NCBI GenBank assembly: GCA_027491155.1 | Contig: JAIXWR010000035.1 | Span: 124,001 to 188,000 of the forward strand | DNA from: Verrucomicrobiaceae bacterium | GTDB lineage: Bacteria; Verrucomicrobiota; Verrucomicrobiia; Verrucomicrobiales; Akkermansiaceae | DNA: 64,000 nt | Direction: 5' to 3' | Shown: positions 8,165-15,727 of the stretch, piece by piece | How positions within the stretch are numbered: position 1 is the first letter of the stretch | Layout: the number at the start of each line of letters is the position of its first letter | Program-made: the position numbers and the translations under genes | The notes under the pieces: model-generated | What the model was told of the DNA's origin: nothing | The model's database searches: none | Seen by the model: the letters and a program-made list of their open reading frames with translations, nothing else

Positions 8165-10957
8165 ATGCCTCGACTTTTCCTGCTGGATGGGATGGCCCTC
8201 GTTTACCGGGCCCATTTCGCCTTCATCCAGAATCCCATCCGCAATTCCAAGGGCGTCAACACCTCCGCCCTCTACGGTTTCGTCAACACGCTGCTGACCC
8301 TCCTCGAAAAGGAAAAACCCACCCATCTCGGCGTCGCCTGGGACACCTCCGCCCCCACCCCGCGCCACGTCAAATTCCCCGCCTACAAGGCCCAGCGCGA
8401 CGAGATGCCGGAGGAACTCGCCGCCGCCATTCCCAACGTGAAGCGCCTCTGCCAGGCCTTCCACCTGCCGCTGCTGGAAATCGACGGCTACGAGGCCGAC
8501 GACCTGATCGGCACCCTCGCCAAACGCGCCGAGGCCGAAGGCTTCGAGACCTACATGGTCACCCCCGACAAGGATTTCGCCCAGCTCATCAGCGACCGCA
8601 CCTTCATGTGGAAGCCAGGCCGCAAGGGCGACGAACACGAGGTGATCGGCCTCTCGAAGCTCCCGGAAATCTGGGGCGTCCAGAACCCGCACGAGATCAT
8701 CGACCTGCTCGGCCTGATGGGCGACTCGGTCGACAACATCCCCGGCGTCCCCGGCATCGGCCCGAAGACCGCGCAGAAGCTCATCGCCGACTTCCATTCC
8801 GTCGAAAACCTCCTCGCCAATACCTCCAAGCTGAAGGGCAAGCAGAAGGAGAACCTCGAGACCTACGCCGACCAGGCCCTCCTTTCGAAGGACCTCGCCA
8901 CCATCATCACCGACGCACCGATCGAGGTCACCTGGGAAGACCTCGTCATCTCCCCCCGCGACGACCAGGCGATCAAGGACCTCTTCACCGAATTCGAGTT
9001 CCGCTCCCTCACCAAACGCCTCTTCGGCAATGAAGGGAGCGCTGGCTTTAGCCGGCCCGAAGCCAGTGAAAGTCCCACCCCTCCCGAATCCCCCACCCTC
9101 TTCGATTCCTTCAAAACCATCCGCGACATCCCCCACACCTACCACCTCGCCGACACCCCCGAAAAGCAGGCCGAGCTCTTCGCCCTCCTCGCCCAACAGA
9201 AATCCTTCTGCTTCGACACCGAGACCACCGGCCTCGACCGCTTCGAAGCCAGACTGTTAGGCCTCGCCTTCTCCTGGCAGTCCCACGAAGCCTGGTATCT
9301 CCCCTACTCCAGCTCCCTGCTCGCGTCCCTGCGCTCCCTGCTCGGCGGCCCCGCCGAAAAGATCGGCCACAACCTCAAATACGACCTTTCCGTCCTCCAC
9401 CACCACGGCATCGAGGTCGCCGGCCCTTTCTTCGACACCATGCTGGCCCACGCCCTGGTCACCCCCGACCAGCGCCACACCATGGACTACCTCAGCGAGT
9501 CGATGCTCGGCTACACGCCCATCAAACTCGCCGACATCGCCAACGTGGCTGCGGCCTCCCTGCCGCAAGCCTCCGACGACCTCTTCGCCTTCGCCGAGGT
9601 GAAGAAAGCCTCCAAGAACCTCGACATCACCGCCATCCCGCTCGCCACCCTCGCCGAATACGCCGCCGAGGACGCCGACGTCACCTGGCAGCTCGCCGAA
9701 AAACTCCGCCCCTTGCTAGACGGCCAGCAGCACGTCTTCCAGGACATCGAGTGCCCGCTGCTCCCCGTCCTGGTCCGCATGGAAATGGAAGGCATCGCCA
9801 TCGACCCCGCCGCGCTCGTCGAGATCGGCGGCCAGCTCCAGCAGCGGATCGACGAGCTCACGAAGTCCATCGCCGTCCACGCCGGCCGCCCCTTCAACCT
9901 CAACTCGCCCAAGCAGCTCGGCGAGATCCTCTTCAACGAGCTCGGCCTCGCCGACAAGGCGAAGAAAACCAAGACCGGCCAGTTCAAGACCGACGAGCAA
10001 ACCCTCGCCACCTTCGCCGGCAAGCACCCGATCATCGACGAGATCCTCGAATACCGCGAGGCCACCAAGCTCAAGGGCACCTATCTCGACGCCCTGCCCG
10101 GCCACATCGTGAAGGAAACCGGCCGCATCCACACCCAGTTCCACCAGCTCGTCGCCGCCACCGGACGCCTCGCCTCGACCGATCCCAACCTGCAGAACAT
10201 CCCGGTCCGCTCCACCCTCGGCAAACAGATCCGCAAGGCCTTCGTCCCGCGCGACGGCTTCACCCTGCTGTCCTGCGACTACTCGCAGATCGAACTCCGC
10301 GTGATGGCCGCGCTGGCGAACGACGCGTCGATGATCGACGCCTTCCGCGAGAACCGCGACATCCACACCGCCACCGCCGCGAAGGTTTGGGGCGTCGCCG
10401 AAAGCGAGGTCACCCGCGAGCAGCGCAGCGGCGCGAAGATGGTCAATTTCGGCATCATCTACGGCATCTCCGCCTTCGGCCTCAGCCAGCGCCTCGCCAT
10501 CCCGCGCGGCGAAGCGGCGGAGATCATCGATAACTACTTCAAGCAGTATCCCGCCATCAAGGAGTTCATGGACCGCACCATCGCGGAGGCCCGCGAATCC
10601 GGCTACGTCGAGACCCTCGCCGGCCGCCGCCGCTACTTCCCCGACCTCACCTCCGGCAACCCCACCATCCGCGGCAATGCCGAGCGCGCCGCCATCAACA
10701 CCCCGATCCAGGGCAGCGCCGCGGACATGATCAAGCTGGCGATGATCCGCATCGACGCCCTGCTACGGGAAACGCCGTACCAGACGAAGATGCTGCTCCA
10801 GGTGCACGACGAACTCGTCTTCGACCTCGCCGCGGAGGAACAGGCCGAACTCGTCCCGAAGATCCTCCACGCCATGCAAACCGCGCTTCCGCTCCCCGGC
10901 GACGTCCCCATCCTCGTCGAGCACGGCACCGGCCCCAACTGGCTAGCGGCGCATTGA
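8165..10957 (+). CDS. polA: DNA polymerase I
   Basis: 930 aa with all three classical domains. The 5'-nuclease (residues ~1-280) has LLDGMALVYRA, EADDLIGTLA, TPDKDFAQL and the helix-hairpin-helix GVPGIGPKTA. The 3'-5' exonuclease looks active, with FDTETTGLD, HNLKYDLS and EDADVTW. The polymerase shows DPNLQNIP, SCDYSQIELRV (motif A), the O-helix GAKMVNFGIIYG and LQVHDELVF (motif C). The frame is open further upstream to 7844, but homologues begin at MPRLFLLDG, so the ATG at 8165 is chosen. The linker after the nuclease domain (residue ~290) contains a translated REP element. Function: repair and Okazaki-fragment processing. Confidence 0.97.
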   Translation: MPRLFLLDGMALVYRAHFAFIQNPIRNSKGVNTSALYGFVNTLLTLLEKEKPTHLGVAWDTSAPTPRHVKFPAYKAQRDEMPEELAAAIPNVKRLCQAFHLPLLEIDGYEADDLIGTLAKRAEAEGFETYMVTPDKDFAQLISDRTFMWKPGRKGDEHEVIGLSKLPEIWGVQNPHEIIDLLGLMGDSVDNIPGVPGIGPKTAQKLIADFHSVENLLANTSKLKGKQKENLETYADQALLSKDLATIITDAPIEVTWEDLVISPRDDQAIKDLFTEFEFRSLTKRLFGNEGSAGFSRPEASESPTPPESPTLFDSFKTIRDIPHTYHLADTPEKQAELFALLAQQKSFCFDTETTGLDRFEARLLGLAFSWQSHEAWYLPYSSSLLASLRSLLGGPAEKIGHNLKYDLSVLHHHGIEVAGPFFDTMLAHALVTPDQRHTMDYLSESMLGYTPIKLADIANVAAASLPQASDDLFAFAEVKKASKNLDITAIPLATLAEYAAEDADVTWQLAEKLRPLLDGQQHVFQDIECPLLPVLVRMEMEGIAIDPAALVEIGGQLQQRIDELTKSIAVHAGRPFNLNSPKQLGEILFNELGLADKAKKTKTGQFKTDEQTLATFAGKHPIIDEILEYREATKLKGTYLDALPGHIVKETGRIHTQFHQLVAATGRLASTDPNLQNIPVRSTLGKQIRKAFVPRDGFTLLSCDYSQIELRVMAALANDASMIDAFRENRDIHTATAAKVWGVAESEVTREQRSGAKMVNFGIIYGISAFGLSQRLAIPRGEAAEIIDNYFKQYPAIKEFMDRTIAEARESGYVETLAGRRRYFPDLTSGNPTIRGNAERAAINTPIQGSAADMIKLAMIRIDALLRETPYQTKMLLQVHDELVFDLAAEEQAELVPKILHAMQTALPLPGDVPILVEHGTGPNWLAAH
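9036..9056 (+). repeat. REP-like element inside the polA coding sequence
   Basis: GGAG at 9036-9039 is followed by the imperfect palindrome CGCTGGCTTTAGCCGGC (9040-9056), nearly the same as the element at 31219. It is read in frame as GSAGFSRPEA in the linker between the 5'-nuclease and 3'-exonuclease domains. Confidence 0.6.
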
Positions 10958-10990
10958 CAGGCACGACCCCGCCGGTGAAGCCCGGCGGAA

Positions 10991-11101
10991 GTAGCGCAAC
11001 TTTGCAAGTTGCGTGCTTCTGGCGGCCGTCCGTTCACCCGGCCACGAAGCTCTCCGGAGAAGCAACCCGCACCCCGGGCGCAACGTGCAACGTCGCGCTA
11101 C
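10991..11101. repeat. BIME-like inverted pair of GTAG REP elements
   Basis: The left element has GTAG at 10991-10994 followed by CGCAACTTTGCAAGTTGCG (10995-11013), a perfect hairpin. The right element is inverted, with CTAC at 11098-11101 preceded by CGCAACGTGCAACGTCGCG (11079-11097). The stems share the CGCAAC core. The reverse-strand GTAG of the right element supplies the TAG stop of the flavoprotein gene. Confidence 0.7.
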
Positions 11102-12654
11102 AACGCCTCTGCCACCCGCATCCCGTCCAGCGCCGCACTGACGATCCCCCCGGCAAAGCCCGCGCCCTCCCCGCACGGATACAGACCCTTCATCTCCGGA
11201 TGCTCCAGCGTGTCGTCCCGCCGCGGGATCCGGACCGGCGAACTGGTCCGGGTCTCGAACCCTAAAAGCAGCGCCTCCTTGCCCGCATAGCCGCGGATCT
11301 TGCGGTCGAACAAACGCAAACCCGTTTGCATCCGCCGCACGATCCCCGACGGCAGGATCTCTTGCAGCGGCGCGGACTTGCCGCCGGGAAAGTAGCTCGT
11401 CTTCGGCAGATCCGCCGACACCTTCCCCACCAGGAAATCCGCCACCCGCTGCCCCGGCGCGACCTGCCCACCGCCGCCGGCCTGCTTGGCCGCGACTTCC
11501 AGCGCCTTCTGATAGGCGATGCCCGACAGCACGCCGTGCTCCTTGGCAAACGCATCCGTGTCCTCCGGCTCCACCGTCACCACCAGCCCCGAATTCGCGA
11601 AGGGCGAGTCCCGGCGGGCCAGGCTCATGCCGTTGACCACCACCTCGTCGTTCTCGGTCGATGCCGGAACGATGAAGCCGCCCGGGCACATGCAGAACGA
11701 ATGTACGCCACGGTCGTCGATCTTCGTCGCCACCGCGTAACGCGCCGCCGGCAGCAGGTCGGGCCGCGGCTCGTCCTTGCGGAGGTGATACTGCTGGGCA
11801 TCGATGAACGGCTGCGGATGCTCGATCCGCACGCCGACCGCGAAGGGCTTGCGCTCTAACAAAATCTCCTTCGCCGCCAGCAGCCGGTAAATGTCCCGCG
11901 CGCTGTGGCCGGTCGCCAGGATCACCGCGTCGCCGGTGATCTCCTCACCCGCCGCGGTGACCACGCCGCGCAGCCGGTCGCCGCTCGTGATGAAATCCAC
12001 CACCTTGGTCTGGAAGCGCACCTCGCCGCCGCCTTCGAGGATCGACGCGCGCATCGCCTTGACCACGTTCGGCAACAGGTTCGATCCGATGTGCGGATGC
12101 GCGTCTGTTAGAATCGCCGTCGGCGCGCCGTGGGCCACCAGGATCTCATAGACCCGCGCCACCGGACCGCGCTTGGTGGCCCGGGTGTAAAGCTTGCCGT
12201 CGGAGAAAGTTCCCGCCCCGCCTTCGCCGAAGCAGTAGTTCGAGTCCTCGATCACCGTCCCCTGGCGCAGGATCGGGGCGAGGTCGAAGCGTCGCGCGGA
12301 GGCGTCCTTGCCGCGCTCGAGCACGATCGGCTTGATCCCCCGCTCCAGACAACGCAGCGCCGCGAACATCCCGGCCGGGCCGCAACCGACGATGATCGCC
12401 GTCTTCGCATCGCGCGGCAGGGCCGGCGCGGACCAGACCGGCTTCACTTCCGCCGGCAAGGGCTCGTCCACCGCGACCTCCAGCCGGAGCTGGACCTTCA
12501 CCGCGCGCTGACGGGCATCGAGCGAATGCTTCAACAGCCTGACGCCGCTCACCCGCGACGGGGCGAGGCCGAGCTTTTTCGCCGCGGCAGCCTTCCACGC
12601 CGCCTCGTCTTCCGAGGCTTCGAGGGGCAGGATGAGGTCGATCGTTTCGATCAT
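11098..12654 (-). CDS. NAD(P)/FAD-dependent oxidoreductase, COG2509-like
   Basis: 518 aa. An N-terminal ~80-residue domain with ferredoxin-like features precedes the FAD-binding motif IVGCGPAGMFAAL. It continues with EGGAGTFSDGKLYTR and HPHIGSNLLPNVV, blocks characteristic of the uncharacterised dehydrogenases of COG2509. The C-terminus has the second FAD contact, GLYPCGEGAGFAGGIVSAA. The biochemical role of the family is not firmly known. The longest frame begins with a TTG at 12660; the ATG at 12654 is preferred. The stop codon (TAG, 11098-11100) lies inside a REP element, so the native C-terminus may have been replaced. Confidence 0.82.
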   Translation of the reverse strand: MIETIDLILPLEASEDEAAWKAAAAKKLGLAPSRVSGVRLLKHSLDARQRAVKVQLRLEVAVDEPLPAEVKPVWSAPALPRDAKTAIIVGCGPAGMFAALRCLERGIKPIVLERGKDASARRFDLAPILRQGTVIEDSNYCFGEGGAGTFSDGKLYTRATKRGPVARVYEILVAHGAPTAILTDAHPHIGSNLLPNVVKAMRASILEGGGEVRFQTKVVDFITSGDRLRGVVTAAGEEITGDAVILATGHSARDIYRLLAAKEILLERKPFAVGVRIEHPQPFIDAQQYHLRKDEPRPDLLPAARYAVATKIDDRGVHSFCMCPGGFIVPASTENDEVVVNGMSLARRDSPFANSGLVVTVEPEDTDAFAKEHGVLSGIAYQKALEVAAKQAGGGGQVAPGQRVADFLVGKVSADLPKTSYFPGGKSAPLQEILPSGIVRRMQTGLRLFDRKIRGYAGKEALLLGFETRTSSPVRIPRRDDTLEHPEMKGLYPCGEGAGFAGGIVSAALDGMRVAEAL

Positions 12655-12689
12655 CGGCAAGGCGTGATGGCAGGCCGGCGCGCGCGGGG

Positions 12690-12705
12690 CAAGCCCGGCC
12701 TCTCC
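12690..12705 (-). repeat. Possible solitary REP-like element
   Basis: Read on the reverse strand, GGAG (CTCC at 12702-12705) is followed by AGGCCGGGCTTGCCCCG, with a short CGGG/CCCG stem. It sits between the flavoprotein and thioesterase genes. The match to the family is weaker than for the paired elements. Confidence 0.35.
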
Positions 12706-12711
12706 CGCCGC

Positions 12712-13059
12712 TCAGCGGATCGCACGCTTCCGACCGGTGTCATCGACGCTCACGTAGGAGATCGCCGTCGAGAAGATCGGCGGGGCCTGCGGGTTGCGTC
12801 GGTCGAATACTTCCACCCGGTAGCTCACCGAGGTCCGTCCCTCCCTTTCCCGCTCGCAGCGGATCGCGAGGATCGTCCCCTGCCGCACCGAGTGGCGGAA
12901 CTCCACCTTGTCCATGCCGATGGTCACGAACTGGCAATGCGGGTAGTCGAGCGACGCGGCGATCCAGCAGGCTTCATCGACCCACGCCAGCAAGCGCCCG
13001 CCGAACAGCGCCCCGAAGTGATTCAGGTCTTCCGGCAGGACGAGGCGGTGCGTTTCCAT
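12712..13059 (-). CDS. Acyl-CoA thioesterase (hotdog fold)
   Basis: 115 aa, a single hotdog domain of the YciA/BFIT type. The features are the N-terminal PEDLNHFGALFGGRLLAWVD, in which the conserved Asn-His and the Gly-Gly turn before the long helix are typical, and TIGMDKVEFRHSV in the following strand. Such enzymes hydrolyse acyl-CoA in the cytoplasm; chain-length preference cannot be read from sequence. It lies 3 bases downstream of the DoxX-like gene and is the last gene of a three-gene reverse-strand operon. Confidence 0.82.
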   Translation of the reverse strand: METHRLVLPEDLNHFGALFGGRLLAWVDEACWIAASLDYPHCQFVTIGMDKVEFRHSVRQGTILAIRCEREREGRTSVSYRVEVFDRRNPQAPPIFSTAISYVSVDDTGRKRAIR

Positions 13060-13062
13060 GGC

Positions 13063-13527
13063 TCAGCGGCGGCGGCGGCGCTTGTCGTGGGTGAACAGGG
13101 CGTCCAGCGACCACTGCCCGGCCCCGCTCAGGATCAGCGCGAAGCAGGGAATCAGGTAAAGAACCGCCATCTCCTTCGACGGCCCGCCCTTGGCGAACAG
13201 CGGATGGATTCCGTGGAATTGAAAAGCCGCCACGCACATCGCGAAGCCGAGCACGAAAGCTGCCGGCCGCGTCATCAGGCCGAGCACCAGCAGCGCTGCG
13301 GCACCGACCTCGGCGGCGATGGTCGCCATCAGGCTGATCGGCTTGCTCATGTAGGAAAGCGGCCACAAGTCGGGCACCGTCCAGATCTCGGCGAGCTTCT
13401 GATAGTCCTCGATCTTCCCGATCCCGTGACCGATGAGCATCATCAGGCCGAAGCCGACGCGCAGCGCCAGCAGGCCGGAGGAGGCGACCGGATCGTGCGT
13501 GCCGCAGTCGAAGAAGAACTTCTTCAT
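13063..13527 (-). CDS. DoxX family membrane protein
   Basis: 154 aa with four predicted membrane helices. The first contains LLALRVGFGLMMLIGHGIGK, the standard DoxX opening in which an Arg precedes a Gly-rich helix and a His-Gly. Further conserved stretches include SLMATIAAEVGAAALLVLG and the RPAAFVLGFAM helix. The C-terminus is a short poly-Arg tail. DoxX proteins are linked to quinone or thiosulfate oxidation in some organisms, but most, like this one, have no assigned role. The ATG overlaps the upstream stop by 4 bases. Confidence 0.8.
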   Translation of the reverse strand: MKKFFFDCGTHDPVASSGLLALRVGFGLMMLIGHGIGKIEDYQKLAEIWTVPDLWPLSYMSKPISLMATIAAEVGAAALLVLGLMTRPAAFVLGFAMCVAAFQFHGIHPLFAKGGPSKEMAVLYLIPCFALILSGAGQWSLDALFTHDKRRRRR

Positions 13528-14012
13528 TCCCCGGCGGGGCTCGGGGTTTCACCGGAGCCCGTCCCGCGGGGCCGGATGAGGATGCGCTTGAGCCGGTCGT
13601 CACCGCCCGGCGAAACGCTCTCGACATCCGGATCCTCCAGCAGGGCGTTGTGGACAAGCCGGCGGTAGTAGGCGTTGAGCGGGCGCATCTTGAAGGTCTT
13701 GCCGGTCGCCTTCACGCCATCGGCCGCGGCGCGGACCTCGGCGGACAGCTTGTCCTCCTGGATGGCGCGGTAGTGCTCGCAGTCGATCCGGACGCGCGGT
13801 GCTTTCGGGAAATGCTTCCGCAGCACCCGGTTCACGAGATACTGCAAATCATCGAGCCTCTCGCCGTCCTTGCCGATCAGCAGCTCGCTGCGCGGCATCA
13901 GGATTTGCAAGCACGGCTCGTCCTCGCTGTCGTGGATCTCGATTTCCGGATGGAAGCCGAGATGCCCGAGCATCGTGTCGAGTATCTTCTTTGCCGCCTC
14001 GACGGGTGTCAT
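13524..14012 (-). CDS. Jag/KhpB-like KH-R3H RNA-binding protein
   Basis: 162 aa. A KH-like domain centres on SELLIGKDGERLDDLQYLVN (IGKDG replaces the usual GxxG loop), followed by an R3H domain with the conserved Arg and His in RPLNAYYRRLVHNAL. This is the KhpB/Jag (SpoIIIJ-associated) family of RNA-binding proteins. The usual partners yidC and rnpA are not adjacent. A longer upstream frame exists, but MTPVEAAKKIL at 14012 is the natural start: it opens the N-terminal helix, and the residues before it are low complexity. It is the first gene of the operon with DoxX and the thioesterase. Confidence 0.78.
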   Translation of the reverse strand: MTPVEAAKKILDTMLGHLGFHPEIEIHDSEDEPCLQILMPRSELLIGKDGERLDDLQYLVNRVLRKHFPKAPRVRIDCEHYRAIQEDKLSAEVRAAADGVKATGKTFKMRPLNAYYRRLVHNALLEDPDVESVSPGGDDRLKRILIRPRGTGSGETPSPAGE

Positions 14013-14067
14013 GGCTCCATCTAACGATCCCTTCGCCCGCGGGTCAATGACCGGGGCGGCAAGCGCG

Positions 14068-14511
14068 TCAATTTGCCGCCCAATGCCGGCCGACCTCCGC
14101 CGCGATGCCCGCAAGCCGCGACTTCTCGTCATCGGTGAAGTCATGAGGCGCGATCATGCCGACACCCAGGGTGCCGAGCACCTTCGCACCATCCGGCGAG
14201 AAAACCGGCACCGCCAGCGACCCGGACACCTGGGTCTGCCGCGCGTCCGGCCGGGCCACGCCGCCGAGGTCCTGCTGGAGATTGCACAGCTCCACCGGCT
14301 CCCGCCGCTCCGCCGCCGCCCCGGCGATGCCCTTGCCGAAGGGAATCCGCGAGATCTTCGGCAGCAAGGCATCCGGCACCCCGATCTGGGCGACCAGGTC
14401 GAGGAACTCGCCGTCGGCCCGGTGCAAGGTGCCGGTCTGGCAGGAAAACTCCGCCAGCACGCCGGCCAGCCAGTGGGCGGCATCCGCCGCGGTGTCGATC
14501 ATCAGGTTCAT
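14068..14511 (-). CDS. GAF domain protein
   Basis: 147 aa consisting of one GAF domain: GKGIAGAAAERREPVELCNL, then SLAVPVFSPDG and LGTLGVGMIAPHDFTDDE, the ordered strands and helix of the fold. There is no attached output domain. Free GAF proteins include small-molecule sensors and the methionine-sulfoxide reductase fRMsr, but the Cys arrangement of fRMsr is not apparent here. The start at 14511 (MNLMIDTAAD) is chosen over an upstream in-frame ATG at 14604 because the extra residues would come from the direct-repeat region. The gene lies just outside the putative island. Confidence 0.72.
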   Translation of the reverse strand: MNLMIDTAADAAHWLAGVLAEFSCQTGTLHRADGEFLDLVAQIGVPDALLPKISRIPFGKGIAGAAAERREPVELCNLQQDLGGVARPDARQTQVSGSLAVPVFSPDGAKVLGTLGVGMIAPHDFTDDEKSRLAGIAAEVGRHWAAN

Positions 14512-14538
14512 GCTGGCTACTTTCTCCTCCCCCACCGC

Positions 14539-14570
14539 ATCGAAACAAGGAAATCTTGCCCGGTCCCGCC
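14539..14570. repeat. Left copy of 32-bp imperfect direct repeat flanking the island
   Basis: Matches 19303-19334 at 28 of 32 positions in the same orientation; the core CAAGGAAATCTTGCCCG is identical in both. The core contains a small palindrome (CAAG GAAAT CTTG). Confidence 0.6.
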
Positions 14571-14865
14571 CGTCGCGGGCCTCAGGCCTGCTCGGAGATT
14601 TCAAGGTCCACTGCGTTTCCCCTCGACGCTGCGATCCTCGTGTTCATAGCATGGAGCGTCCATTCAAGGGCGAGGTGTGAATAGCCTCTCAACTGACGGT
14701 TGGCATCGACCGCAACGATGCCGCCAACCAGGCCAAACGGCCGGGGAGGCGGCGGCGTATGTCCAAGCCGCTCCTTCGGGAGTGGCCAAAGGCCGTTGCG
14801 GCCGTTCAGTTGCGGCTTATTCACTCCCCGTCCACCAGGAAGGCCCCTTTGAACGACTTCCTCAC
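14571..14865. other. Intergenic region between island edge and first secreted gene
   Basis: No gene is supported here. A reverse-strand reading frame without signal peptide or motif runs through it, and short inverted sequences occur (for example around 14780-14810). It may be remnant coding DNA; no promoter stands out. Confidence 0.4.
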
Positions 14866-15708
14866 ATGAAAACCGGTCTCCATGTTTTTGCCGCCTACCT
14901 CGCGGCTTTGCTCCCGTTCCAACTTCGAAGCCAGGAACCAACGACGCCGTCCGCAGACCGGGCCACCATTCCTGGATCTCTCGCCGTCGCGGAATTTGTT
15001 CCTCCGATCCCGGCACCACCGAAGCAAGTCCCCGCGATGCGGATCGAAGCGGCAACTGCCGTATCCACCGCCAACGGCAGGACCCTGACAATCCTCCGGG
15101 GCGAGCCATCCAGGCTTCCCGACATTCCGCCCCGACCCGAACCTCCGCTGTTGGTCCTCCGCGAACGCACCCCGGAGGATCTTGCCCGGGAAGTCTACCG
15201 GCGGCGGCACTCGATCCAACTAAGTGCCACGGTTTACGATCGCCGGGTCAGCATCGTCCGCTGGCAGCATCCGGACACTCGCGAACCCTACGAAGCCATC
15301 TGCGGCTTCGATGTCGGATTGCTCGCAGGGATCGGCCGTTTCGTCCGCAATGGCGAGAACTACAACCTGATGTTGCTGCACACCGTGATCGACACCCAAC
15401 GCGCGAGAAATCCCGGGTTGCGTGCATTCCCAGACCATTCAGGAGTGGCTAACGGCTCGATTCGCTTCATGAAGGGTGACCCCGAAAACCTGCTCGGGGC
15501 CACACCGATCCACCTGATCGAGGAACTTCTCGCAAACGAGAAGACCCGCCTGGAAACCTTCCAAGCCGATCTCGAACGCTATCGAGATGCCCGTAAAGCT
15601 TGGGAGAAAGCCAACCCGGTCCCGCCCCGGGACGAGACGTTCTGGATTCGTCCGCACCGTGGCAGCCGCTACCTCGCGCAACTGGTTCCCGCCAAAGATG
15701 CACGCTAA
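14866..15708 (+). CDS. Secreted protein of unknown function
   Basis: 280 aa beginning with a clear signal peptide (MKTGLHVFAAYLAALLPFQ, cleavage probably near LRS-QEP). After a proline-rich linker (PPIPAPPKQ and PPRPEPPL) comes a ~170-residue domain containing RRRHSIQLSATVYD, the aromatic WQHPDTREPYEAICGFDVG, and a charged helix near the C-terminus (LLANEKTRLETFQADLERYR). I do not recognise a family. It is the first of three co-directional genes; the metalloprotease-like gene starts 19 bases downstream. The start at 14866 is preferred over an upstream frame because of the signal peptide. Confidence 0.7.
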   Translation: MKTGLHVFAAYLAALLPFQLRSQEPTTPSADRATIPGSLAVAEFVPPIPAPPKQVPAMRIEAATAVSTANGRTLTILRGEPSRLPDIPPRPEPPLLVLRERTPEDLAREVYRRRHSIQLSATVYDRRVSIVRWQHPDTREPYEAICGFDVGLLAGIGRFVRNGENYNLMLLHTVIDTQRARNPGLRAFPDHSGVANGSIRFMKGDPENLLGATPIHLIEELLANEKTRLETFQADLERYRDARKAWEKANPVPPRDETFWIRPHRGSRYLAQLVPAKDAR

Positions 15709-15727
15709 GCACCCGAGCATCATTCCG

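Noticed and set aside
14582-15109. 175-aa reverse-strand frame in the island edge
   Set aside because: It overlaps the signal-peptide gene, has no recognisable domain and lacks a start context. A degraded gene cannot be excluded, so it is only mentioned.
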